Assembly (NCBI GenBank): GCA_013362835.1
Contig: JABFVJ010000487.1
Coordinates: forward strand, 1-8,130
Reading direction: 5' to 3'
From: Nonomuraea sp.
GTDB taxonomy: Bacteria; Actinomycetota; Actinomycetes; Streptosporangiales; Streptosporangiaceae
DNA length: 8,130 bases
Shown here: piece after piece, positions 1 through 5,730 of the stretch
Layout: every line of letters starts with the position of its first letter
Position numbering within the stretch: the first letter of the stretch is position 1
Notes under the pieces: generated by a model
What the model saw: only the letters and a program-made list of their open reading frames with translations
Database searches by the model: none
What the model was told of the DNA's origin: nothing
Translations under genes and position numbers: made by a program

Positions 1-253
1 CGGTCAGCGCCTTGTCGGCGATCGGGTCGGCGATCTTGCCGAAGTCGGTGATCAGCCCGTAGCGCCTGGCCAGCTCGCCGTCGAGGTGGTCGGTGATCGA
101 GGCCACCCCGAACACCGCCAGCGCGGCCAGCCGCCAGCCCGTGCCGGGGACGAACAGACAGAAGACGAAAAAGGGGACGAGCACCAACCGAAGGACCGTG
201 AGGACGTTGGCGATGTTCCACGGGCTCACCACGCGGCGCTCGTCCCTGGTCAT
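1..253 (-). CDS. pgsA: CDP-diacylglycerol--glycerol-3-phosphate 3-phosphatidyltransferase, N-terminal part
   Basis: This is the first 84 residues of a CDP-alcohol phosphatidyltransferase; the rest lies past the left edge. The family catalyses the committed step to phosphatidylglycerol in the membrane, joining CDP-diacylglycerol and glycerol-3-phosphate. The translation opens with the PgsA-like stretch [17 protein letters not shown] (residues 13-29), which begins the first membrane segment. The full signature D-x2-D-G-x2-A-R-x8-G-x3-D-x3-D follows, with D55, D58, G59, A62, R63, G72, D76 and D80 all present, so the metal and CDP site is intact. The ATG at 253-251 overlaps the rimO TGA (252-250) as ATGA, and a weak AAGG lies 7 nt upstream, which suggests translational coupling to rimO. 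The NxxNxLTxLR opening favours PgsA over phosphatidylinositol-phosphate or cardiolipin synthases, but the missing C-terminus prevents certainty about substrate. Confidence 0.9.
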   Translation of the reverse strand, partial: MTRDERRVVSPWNIANVLTVLRLVLVPFFVFCLFVPGTGWRLAALAVFGVASITDHLDGELARRYGLITDFGKIADPIADKALT

Positions 254-1659
254 GGACTGGCCTTGATGCGCGCGATCAGGTCTACCCCCTCGGCGTCGAC
301 CACGACCGCGCGCACGATCTGCCCCTTGACCAGGCCGATGCCCTGGACGGTCACCGAGCCGTCGACCTCCGGGCCCTGGTGGGCGGCCCTGCCCTCGTAG
401 CCGCCGTCGCCCAGGTCGTCGTCGATGAGCACGTCGACCTCGGTGCCGATGCGCTCCTCCGCCCGCTGGGCGGTCAGCTCCTCGGCCAGCTCGGTGAGCA
501 CGCGCACGCGCTCGTCGACGACCTCCTGGCCGAGCTTGCCCGGCAGCCCGGCGGCCTCCGTGCCGTCCTCGTCGGAGTAGCCGAACACGCCGATGACGTC
601 GAGCCTCGCCTCCTCCAGGAAGCCGACCAGCTCGCCGAACTCCTCCTCGGTCTCGCCGGGGAAGCCCACGATGAAGTTGGAGCGCACGCCCGCCTCGGGA
701 GCGCCCTTGCGCACGCTCTCCAGCAGGCCGAGGAACCGCTCGGGGTCGCCGAAGCGGCGCATCCTGCGCAGAACGCTGCCGCTCGCGTGCTGGAAGGACA
801 GGTCGAAGTAGTCGGCCACGCCGTCGGTGGCGGTGATCACGTCGATCAGGCCGGGCCGCAGCTCGGCCGGCTGCAGGTAGCTGACCCGCACCCGGTCGAT
901 GCCCGGCACGGCGGCGAGCTGCGGCAGCAGCTTCTCCAGCGCCCGCAGGTCGCCGAGGTCCTTGCCGTAGGAGGTGGAGTTCTCCGAGACCAGGACGAGC
1001 TCGCGCACGCCGCGGTGGGCCAGCCAGTCGGCCTCGGCGAGCAGCTCGTCGGGCTGCCGGGAGACGTAGGCGCCGCGGAAGGCCGGGATGGCGCAGAACG
1101 TGCAGCGCCGGTCGCAGCCGGAGGCCAGCTTGAGCGAGGCGACCGGGCTCTCGTCGAGCCGCTTGCGCAGCACGCGCGGGCCGCTCGCGGGGGCCAGCCC
1201 GTCGGGCAGGTCGCCGTGGCCGGGGATCGCGCCCTTGGCCGCACTCGCCCGCTCGACCGGCGAGATGGGCAGCAGCGTGCGGCGGTCGCGCGGGGTGTGG
1301 GGCGTGAGCGGCTTGCCGGCCAGGACGTCGTCGAGCCGGCCGCCGATCTCGGCGTAGTCGTCGAAGGAGATGACGGCGCTCGCCTCGGGCAGCGCGTCGG
1401 CCAGCTCGTTTCCGTAGCGCTCGGCCATGCAGCCCGCTGCCACCACCTTCGCTCCGGAGTCGGCGGCGGCGAGCAGCGTGTCGATGGAGTCTTTCTTGGC
1501 CGAGTCAATGAAGCCACACGTGTTGACGACGACGACGTCTGGGTCGTCGTCGCCCAGCTGCCAGCCGGCAGCCTCAAGTCGCGCGGCGAGCTCCTCGGAG
1601 TCGACCTCGTTGCGCGCGCAGCCCAGGGTGATCAGCGATGCGGTTCGGCGGGATGACAT
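250..1659 (-). CDS. rimO: Ribosomal protein S12 methylthiotransferase RimO
   Basis: This radical-SAM enzyme adds a methylthio group to the conserved aspartate of ribosomal protein S12 in the cytoplasm. Numbered from the ATG at 1659 (469 aa), it has the N-terminal UPF0004 domain, whose three cysteines C14 ([12 protein letters not shown]), C48 (NTCGFID) and C77 (AAGCMAERY) bind the auxiliary 4Fe-4S cluster. The radical-SAM core carries C182-x3-C186-x2-C189 ([10 protein letters not shown]), followed by [14 protein letters not shown] domain occupies roughly residues 405-469. The LGCARN and FRG motifs favour RimO over its tRNA-modifying paralogue MiaB. The linker between C77 and C182 is about 35 residues longer than I recall for E. 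coli RimO. I chose ATG 1659 over the in-frame GTG at 1668 because [14 protein letters not shown] matches the usual family N-terminus; neither start has a good Shine-Dalgarno. Its stop overlaps the pgsA start. Confidence 0.95.
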   Translation of the reverse strand: MSSRRTASLITLGCARNEVDSEELAARLEAAGWQLGDDDPDVVVVNTCGFIDSAKKDSIDTLLAAADSGAKVVAAGCMAERYGNELADALPEASAVISFDDYAEIGGRLDDVLAGKPLTPHTPRDRRTLLPISPVERASAAKGAIPGHGDLPDGLAPASGPRVLRKRLDESPVASLKLASGCDRRCTFCAIPAFRGAYVSRQPDELLAEADWLAHRGVRELVLVSENSTSYGKDLGDLRALEKLLPQLAAVPGIDRVRVSYLQPAELRPGLIDVITATDGVADYFDLSFQHASGSVLRRMRRFGDPERFLGLLESVRKGAPEAGVRSNFIVGFPGETEEEFGELVGFLEEARLDVIGVFGYSDEDGTEAAGLPGKLGQEVVDERVRVLTELAEELTAQRAEERIGTEVDVLIDDDLGDGGYEGRAAHQGPEVDGSVTVQGIGLVKGQIVRAVVVDAEGVDLIARIKASP

Positions 1660-1664
1660 GGTGA

Positions 1665-1670
1665 ACACTA
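1665..1670 (-). promoter_or_regulatory. Candidate -10 element for a leaderless rimO transcript
   Basis: On the minus strand TAGTGT lies 5 nt before the ATG at 1659. It fits the actinobacterial TANNNT -10 pattern. There is no purine-rich Shine-Dalgarno between it and the start, so transcription could begin at or beside the A of the ATG. I see no TTGACA-like -35, and the spacing is about one base shorter than usual. Read-through from the RodZ-like gene is the alternative. Confidence 0.3.
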
Positions 1671-1703
1671 CGGTATCGGGAGTTGGCCACCACCTGATGC
1701 ACG

Positions 1704-1730
1704 GCCTCCCCGCCGGACTACCGCGGAGGC
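1704..1730 (-). terminator. Imperfect GC-rich stem-loop spanning the RodZ-like stop codon
   Basis: GCCTCC at 1704-1709 is the exact reverse complement of GGAGGC at 1725-1730. The inner bases GC/GC extend the stem to about 8 bp with a 2-nt bulge. The structure contains the TAG at 1720-1718. No run of T follows on the minus strand, so it is not a classical intrinsic terminator. It could be a U-less actinobacterial terminator, a transcript-stabilising hairpin, or chance in GC-rich DNA. Confidence 0.25.
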
Positions 1731-2482
1731 GGTGTGGAAAGGCCGAACGAGCGGGTCACCATCTCCCCGCGACCCCCGATCTTGCCCACTTTCTTGCCGT
1801 TGACCTGCAAGGACACCGCGCTCGCGTCACCGAGCAGCAAGCTGACCTTGTCGGCGGCCCGCCACTCCGAGCTGTTTCCCGCCTTCAACATCCCGGCGAA
1901 GAGCATGCGGCCCTCGGCGTCGCGCACGTTCACGTACGACGTGCGCCTGGCCTTGATCTTCAAGGTCACCATGCCCTTGCTCACCTTGGCCTTCGGCGGC
2001 TTGGCCATCGGTTTCTCGGTGATGGGCGTGTTCGGCGGCACGCTGGGCCGCGGCGTGATCGCGTGCACGTCGGCCGTGTGCACCTGGTCGCTCGCGCCGC
2101 CCAGCACCCGTACGGTGCCGAAGAGCACCACGACGGCCAGCGCCACGCCGAGCGCCATCGTCCAGTTGGGCCCCCGTCGCTCGCGCAGGGCGACGGTGCG
2201 GTCGGCCTGGAACACGGCGGCCGCGCGCACCGGCTCCGGCGCGCCGCCGTGCTGCTGGTCGAACAGGTGGACGGTGGCCTCGGGATCGAGGCCGACGACC
2301 TTGGCGATGGCCTTGACGTGGCCTCTGGCGTAGAAGCCGCCGCCGCACTGTTCGTAGTCATCCTGCTCGATGCAGTTGATGATCGCTTCACGGATCCGGG
2401 TGGCGGCGCTGACCTGCGCCACCGTCATTCCGGCCGCCTGCCTGGCCGCAGCCAGCATGGCCCCGATGCTCTGCTCCTGCAC
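1718..2482 (-). CDS. RodZ-like membrane protein with HTH domain and C-terminal DUF4115-like domain
   Basis: This 254-residue bitopic protein has the RodZ architecture. Residues 6-75 form a Cro/C1-type HTH_25 domain ([20 protein letters not shown], then a [20 protein letters not shown] stretch). A charged linker follows, then one membrane helix at about 107-128 ([20 protein letters not shown]) with RERR on its inner side. The outer part has a Pro/Lys-rich stalk (143-170) and a beta-rich domain (171-247) like DUF4115, with [20 protein letters not shown]. RodZ in other bacteria links the MreB cytoskeleton to the elongation machinery. Whether this homologue does that is inference, because growth in most actinomycetes is polar and DivIVA-based. 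C37 and C46 lie in the HTH region. The GTG start at 2482 is supported by GGGGAGG 8 nt upstream. It sits 77 bp after ftsK and just upstream of rimO, matching the S. coelicolor order. Confidence 0.85.
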   Translation of the reverse strand: MQEQSIGAMLAAARQAAGMTVAQVSAATRIREAIINCIEQDDYEQCGGGFYARGHVKAIAKVVGLDPEATVHLFDQQHGGAPEPVRAAAVFQADRTVALRERRGPNWTMALGVALAVVVLFGTVRVLGGASDQVHTADVHAITPRPSVPPNTPITEKPMAKPPKAKVSKGMVTLKIKARRTSYVNVRDAEGRMLFAGMLKAGNSSEWRAADKVSLLLGDASAVSLQVNGKKVGKIGGRGEMVTRSFGLSTPPPR

Positions 2483-2490
2483 AGCGAACG

Positions 2491-2497
2491 CCTCCCC
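2491..2497 (-). promoter_or_regulatory. Ribosome-binding site of the RodZ-like gene
   Basis: GGGGAGG on the minus strand lies 8 nt before the GTG at 2482. It is the strongest Shine-Dalgarno among the intergenic starts here and fixes GTG as the start codon, since no ATG lies in frame at a suitable distance. Confidence 0.75.
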
Positions 2498-2504
2498 ACC
2501 ACGA

Positions 2505-2516
2505 CACTGCGTAGTG
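2505..2516. repeat. Short palindrome CACT-GCGT-AGTG in the ftsK/rodZ-like intergenic region
   Basis: CACT at 2505-2508 and AGTG at 2513-2516 are perfect inverted arms around GCGT. A second pair, ACCAC (2498-2502) and GTGGT (2514-2518), overlaps it. It lies between the ribosome-binding site and the candidate -10, close to the expected transcription start, so it could be an operator or a small leader hairpin. At this length chance is a real possibility. Confidence 0.3.
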
Positions 2517-2517
2517 G

Positions 2518-2546
2518 TTCATATTCAATCAGTTATCGCCGTGGAA
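2518..2546 (-). promoter_or_regulatory. Candidate promoter for the RodZ-like gene
   Basis: The 77-bp gap after ftsK contains an AT-rich patch (about 2519-2540), unusual in this GC-rich window. On the minus strand TTCCAC (2546-2541) and TATGAA (2523-2518) are 17 nt apart, giving a predicted leader of about 29 nt before the GTG. The hexamers match the sigma-70 consensus only 2/6 and 4/6, so this is a positional argument more than a sequence one. Confidence 0.3.
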
Positions 2547-2559
2547 CCGTGCATTGGGG

Positions 2560-5058
2560 TCATTCGCCACGCAGGTCGGCCAGCAAGCCCGGCAGATCGT
2601 CCGGTTTGACCAGGACCTCGCGCGCCTTGGAACCCTCGCTGGGGCCGACCACGTTGCGGCTCTCCAGCAGGTCCATCAGGCGTCCGGCCTTGGCGAAGCC
2701 GACCCGCAGCTTGCGCTGCAACATCGAGGTCGACCCGAACTGGGTCGTCACGATCAGCTCGGCGGCCTGGATCAGCAGGTCGAGGTCGTCGCCGATGTCC
2801 TCGTCGATCTCCCGCTTGACCGGCGCGGCGGCCACGTCGTCGCGGTACTCGACCTGCATCTGCTCCTTGCAGTGCGAGACGATCTCCGCGATCTCCTTCT
2901 CGGAGACGAACGCGTTCTGGATCCGGATGGGCTTGCTCGCGCCCATCGGCAGGAACAGCGCGTCGCCCTGGCCGACCAGCTTGTCGGCGCCCGGCTGGTC
3001 GAGGATGACCCGCGAGTCGGTGAGCGAGGAGACCGCGAACGCCAGCCTGGACGGCACGTTCGCCTTGATCAGGCCGGTGACGACGTCGACCGAGGGCCGC
3101 TGGGTGGCGATCACGAGGTGGATGCCGGCCGCGCGGGCGAGCTGCGTGATGCGGACGATCGAGTCCTCGACGTCGCGCGGGGCCACCATCATGAGGTCGG
3201 CCAGCTCGTCCACGATCACCAGCAGGTACGGGTAGGGCTGGTAGACCCGCTCGCTGCCCGGCGGCGGCACGAGCTTGCCCGCCCGCACCGCCTTGTTGAA
3301 CTCGTCCACGTGCCGGAAGCCGCTCGCGGCCAGGTCGTCGTAGCGCCGGTCCATCTCGCCCACCACCCATTCGAGGGCCTCCGCGGCCTTCTTCGGGTTG
3401 GTGATGATGGGCGTGATCAGGTGGGGGATGCCCTCGTAGACGCTGAGCTCGACCCGTTTGGGGTCGACCAGCACCATGCGTACCTCGTCGGGGGTGGAGC
3501 GCATGAGGATGCTGGTGATGAGGCCGTTGACGCAGACCGACTTTCCGGCGCCGGTCGCGCCCGCGATGAGCAGGTGGGGCATCTTGGCGAGGTTGGCGAC
3601 GATCGTGCGGCCCTCGACGTCCTTGCCGAGGCCGACGATCATCGGGTGGTGGTCGGCCTGCGCCACCTGCGAACGCAGCACGTCGCCGAGCGACACGAGG
3701 TCCTTGTCGGCGTTGGGGATCTCCACCCCGATCGCCGACTTGCCGGGGATCGGCGACAGGATGCGCACGTCGGCGGACTTGACGGCGTAGGCGATGTTCT
3801 TGGTGAGTGCGGTGACCTTCTCCACCTTCACGGCGGGCCCGAGCTCGATCTCGTAGCGCGTCACCGTCGGGCCGCGGGTGAAGCCGATCACCTGCGCGTC
3901 GATGGTGAACTGCTCCAGGACGCTGGTCAGCGCGTTGACCACGGTCGTGTTGGCCTTGGTCTGCGGCTTGGGCGCGGTGCCGGGCTTGAGGAACTGCAGG
4001 TCGGGCACACTGTACGGCCCCGCCTGCGGCGACAGCACGAGCTGCTCGACCTTGCGCGGCGCGGGCGTCGGCTGCGGCGGCTCGGGCTTGCGCTCCAGCG
4101 AGGGCGGCTCCTCGTCCACCAGCCCCGGCACGATCTCCGGCGAGTGGTCGGCCAGCTTGTCCTTCTCGGCGATGACCGGCGTGTCGTACGGCTTGACCGT
4201 CTCGACGCCCTCGCCCTCGTTCTTCTTCGGCCGCGGCTTGCGCCTGCCGGGCGTACGGGGCGAGGGCTGCTCGGCGTGCCGCTCGAACAGCATGTGCTTG
4301 AGCTCCGACAGCCGCTCGGGGATGCGGTGGACCGGCGTGGCCGTGATCACCAGCACGCCGAACCCGGACAGGAGCAACAACAGCGGGATCGTGATCCAGG
4401 ACGGCAGGATGCTCATCGGCGGCGCTGAGACGATGAACCCGATCATGCCGCCGGCCGCCGACACCTTGTCCATGCCCTGGCCCTCGCCGGCCGGGTAGGG
4501 GGTGTCGTTGGCCACGTGGATGACGCCGAGCACGCCGACCATGAGCGCGCTCCACCCGATCACCATCCGGCCGGTGTCGGCGTTCTGGTCGGGGTGGCGC
4601 AGGTAGCGCCAGGCCAGCAGGCCGAGCAGCAGCGGCAGCGCCCAGGCCAGCGAGCCGAAGATGGCGTGCACGGCGGTGTTGACCACGCTGGAGACGGCGC
4701 CCTCGGGGTTGCGCCAGGTCATCGCGGCCAGCACGATCGCCCCGGCCAGCACCGACAGGCCGACGCCGTCGCGGCGGTGGGCCGGGTCGAGCTCGCGGGC
4801 GTTCTTGCCGAGCGCGCGGGCGGTGCTGCCGATGCCGCCGGCGAGCAGCATCCACAGCCCGACGACCAGCTTGCCGATCATGGTGAAGACCCAGCTGATC
4901 GGGTCGGGGTGGGTCACGGACGACTTGCGGCCGGACGCGGCCGCCTTCGCCCTCGGTCGCCCCGCCGCCGCGGCCGGCCGCTTCGCGGGGGTCGATCGAG
5001 GCGAGGTCGACCGCTTCGCCGGCCCCTTCGATGCGCTTTTCGGCGTACGGGTGGCCAT
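2560..5058 (-). CDS. ftsK: DNA translocase FtsK/SpoIIIE
   Basis: This is a complete 832-residue septal DNA pump, which uses ATP to move chromosome ends through the closing septum. Residues 1-48 are a Lys/Arg/Ala/Pro-rich cytoplasmic tail. Membrane helices lie at about 54-76, 99-114, 133-152, 165-183 and 222-241. A basic and proline-rich linker runs from about 245 to 350. The motor has the FtsK alpha/beta domains (about 370-725), with Walker A GATGAGKS at 500-507 and Walker B LLVIVDE at 612-618. Other conserved family motifs include VDPKRVEL and ATQRPSVDVVTGLIKAN. The C-terminal winged-helix gamma domain (about 755-832, FGSTSMLQRKLRVGFAKAGR) is the part that reads polar DNA sequences in known FtsK proteins. 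The linker is far shorter than in E. coli FtsK, as in other actinomycetes. The ATG at 5058 has no clear Shine-Dalgarno. It follows osaB by 69 bp. Confidence 0.97.
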   Translation of the reverse strand: MATRTPKSASKGPAKRSTSPRSTPAKRPAAAAGRPRAKAAASGRKSSVTHPDPISWVFTMIGKLVVGLWMLLAGGIGSTARALGKNARELDPAHRRDGVGLSVLAGAIVLAAMTWRNPEGAVSSVVNTAVHAIFGSLAWALPLLLGLLAWRYLRHPDQNADTGRMVIGWSALMVGVLGVIHVANDTPYPAGEGQGMDKVSAAGGMIGFIVSAPPMSILPSWITIPLLLLLSGFGVLVITATPVHRIPERLSELKHMLFERHAEQPSPRTPGRRKPRPKKNEGEGVETVKPYDTPVIAEKDKLADHSPEIVPGLVDEEPPSLERKPEPPQPTPAPRKVEQLVLSPQAGPYSVPDLQFLKPGTAPKPQTKANTTVVNALTSVLEQFTIDAQVIGFTRGPTVTRYEIELGPAVKVEKVTALTKNIAYAVKSADVRILSPIPGKSAIGVEIPNADKDLVSLGDVLRSQVAQADHHPMIVGLGKDVEGRTIVANLAKMPHLLIAGATGAGKSVCVNGLITSILMRSTPDEVRMVLVDPKRVELSVYEGIPHLITPIITNPKKAAEALEWVVGEMDRRYDDLAASGFRHVDEFNKAVRAGKLVPPPGSERVYQPYPYLLVIVDELADLMMVAPRDVEDSIVRITQLARAAGIHLVIATQRPSVDVVTGLIKANVPSRLAFAVSSLTDSRVILDQPGADKLVGQGDALFLPMGASKPIRIQNAFVSEKEIAEIVSHCKEQMQVEYRDDVAAAPVKREIDEDIGDDLDLLIQAAELIVTTQFGSTSMLQRKLRVGFAKAGRLMDLLESRNVVGPSEGSKAREVLVKPDDLPGLLADLRGE

Positions 5059-5065
5059 GATGCCA

Positions 5066-5071
5066 AAGGTA
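5066..5071 (-). promoter_or_regulatory. Candidate -10 element for a leaderless ftsK transcript
   Basis: TACCTT on the minus strand fits TANNNT and lies 7 nt before the ftsK ATG at 5058. The intervening bases TGGCATC hold no purine-rich ribosome-binding site. This geometry fits a transcript starting at the ATG itself. No good -35 is visible, so read-through from osaAB remains possible. Confidence 0.3.
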
Positions 5072-5091
5072 CGACGGAGACCCCGCCGGAC

Positions 5092-5105
5092 GCGCGTGGA
5101 CGCGC
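5092..5105. repeat. Inverted repeat GCGCGT-GG-ACGCGC between osaB and ftsK
   Basis: The arms at 5092-5097 and 5100-5105 are perfect 6-bp complements. A hairpin would have to open the innermost pair to form a 4-nt loop. A second small inverted repeat, AAAAG-TCCG-CTTTT (5116-5129), overlaps the osaB stop. Neither is followed by a T-run on the minus strand, so neither is a convincing intrinsic terminator. They could be protein-binding sites or weak transcript hairpins. Confidence 0.25.
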
Positions 5106-5127
5106 CGAGCGCCCGAAAAGTCCGCTT

Positions 5128-5730
5128 TTATTCGCCACCGGCCGAGAGCACGTCGAAGGCCGCCTGCATCGCCGCCACCCGGTCGGCCAGATCCTTGATC
5201 GTGTCCGTCATCCCCTCGTCGCCGGCCACGGTCATCCCCTCCAGCCGGGCCTCGACCGCGGCCAGCCGCCGCGCGAAGTCGGACATCACCTCGTTGTCCT
5301 GGACGAGCTGGGTCAGCAACGCCGTCTGCTCGACCAGCACCGCGTTCTTGCGGAACAGCTCGATGAAGACCGCGACCTTCGACCTGAGCACCCACGGGTC
5401 GAACGGCTTGGTGAGGTAGTCGACCGCGCCCACGGCGTAGCCGCGGAAGGCCGAGCCGGAGTTGGGCTCGGTGCCGGTCAGGAAGATGATGGGGACGTCG
5501 CGGGTCTGGTCGAGCCGCTTGATGTGGGCCGCGGTCTCGAAACCGTCCATGCCGGGCATGAGCACGTCGAGCAGGACGACCGCGAAGTCGTTGCGCAACA
5601 TCAGCTTCATGGACTCCTGCCCCGACCTGGCCTTGAACAGCCGCTGCTGCAACGGCCGCAGCACGGCCTCCAGCGCGACCAGGCTCTCCTCGTTGTCGTC
5701 CACCAGCAGGATCTTGACCTGGCGGTTCAT
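5128..5730 (-). CDS. osaB: Response regulator with receiver and coiled-coil output, OsaB-like
   Basis: This is a 200-residue cytoplasmic response regulator. The receiver domain (4-122) has every key residue: acidic pair D11/D12, phospho-acceptor D55 (LLDVLMPGMDG), T85 and K108 (DYLTKPFDP). Residues 123-195 are predicted helical and coiled coil, with heptad-like Leu/Val/Ala spacing. There is no DNA-binding, GGDEF, HPt or enzymatic domain, so output is probably by protein contact or dimerisation. Its place between a multi-HAMP hybrid kinase and ftsK matches S. coelicolor OsaB, needed for osmotic adaptation; the name rests on architecture and synteny. The ATG (5730-5728) overlaps the osaA TGA (5729-5727) as ATGA, and GGAGAGGA lies 10 nt upstream inside osaA. 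The two are therefore almost certainly co-transcribed and coupled. Confidence 0.9.
   Translation of the reverse strand: MNRQVKILLVDDNEESLVALEAVLRPLQQRLFKARSGQESMKLMLRNDFAVVLLDVLMPGMDGFETAAHIKRLDQTRDVPIIFLTGTEPNSGSAFRGYAVGAVDYLTKPFDPWVLRSKVAVFIELFRKNAVLVEQTALLTQLVQDNEVMSDFARRLAAVEARLEGMTVAGDEGMTDTIKDLADRVAAMQAAFDVLSAGGE

Noticed and set aside
379..1656. Long plus-strand open frame opposite rimO
   Set aside because: The peptide is low-complexity Ala/Gly/Val/Leu/Gln/His with no domain. It is the antisense shadow expected opposite GC-rich codons, while the minus-strand frame encodes an intact RimO.
2518..2547. Stress sigma-factor (SigB-type) promoter before the RodZ-like gene
   Set aside because: GGTT and GAATAT resemble GNNT and GGGTAT, but the spacing is too long and the -10 matches only 4/6.
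2554..4428. Plus-strand open frame opposite ftsK
   Set aside because: Composition is dominated by Leu, Gly, Arg, Asp, Val and His, typical of antisense GC-rich frames. No ribosome-binding site or family motif was seen.
5116..5129. AAAAG-TCCG-CTTTT as an intrinsic terminator of osaB
   Set aside because: The stem is only 5 bp and mostly A-T, overlaps the stop codon, and is followed by CGGGCG rather than a T-run on the transcribed strand.
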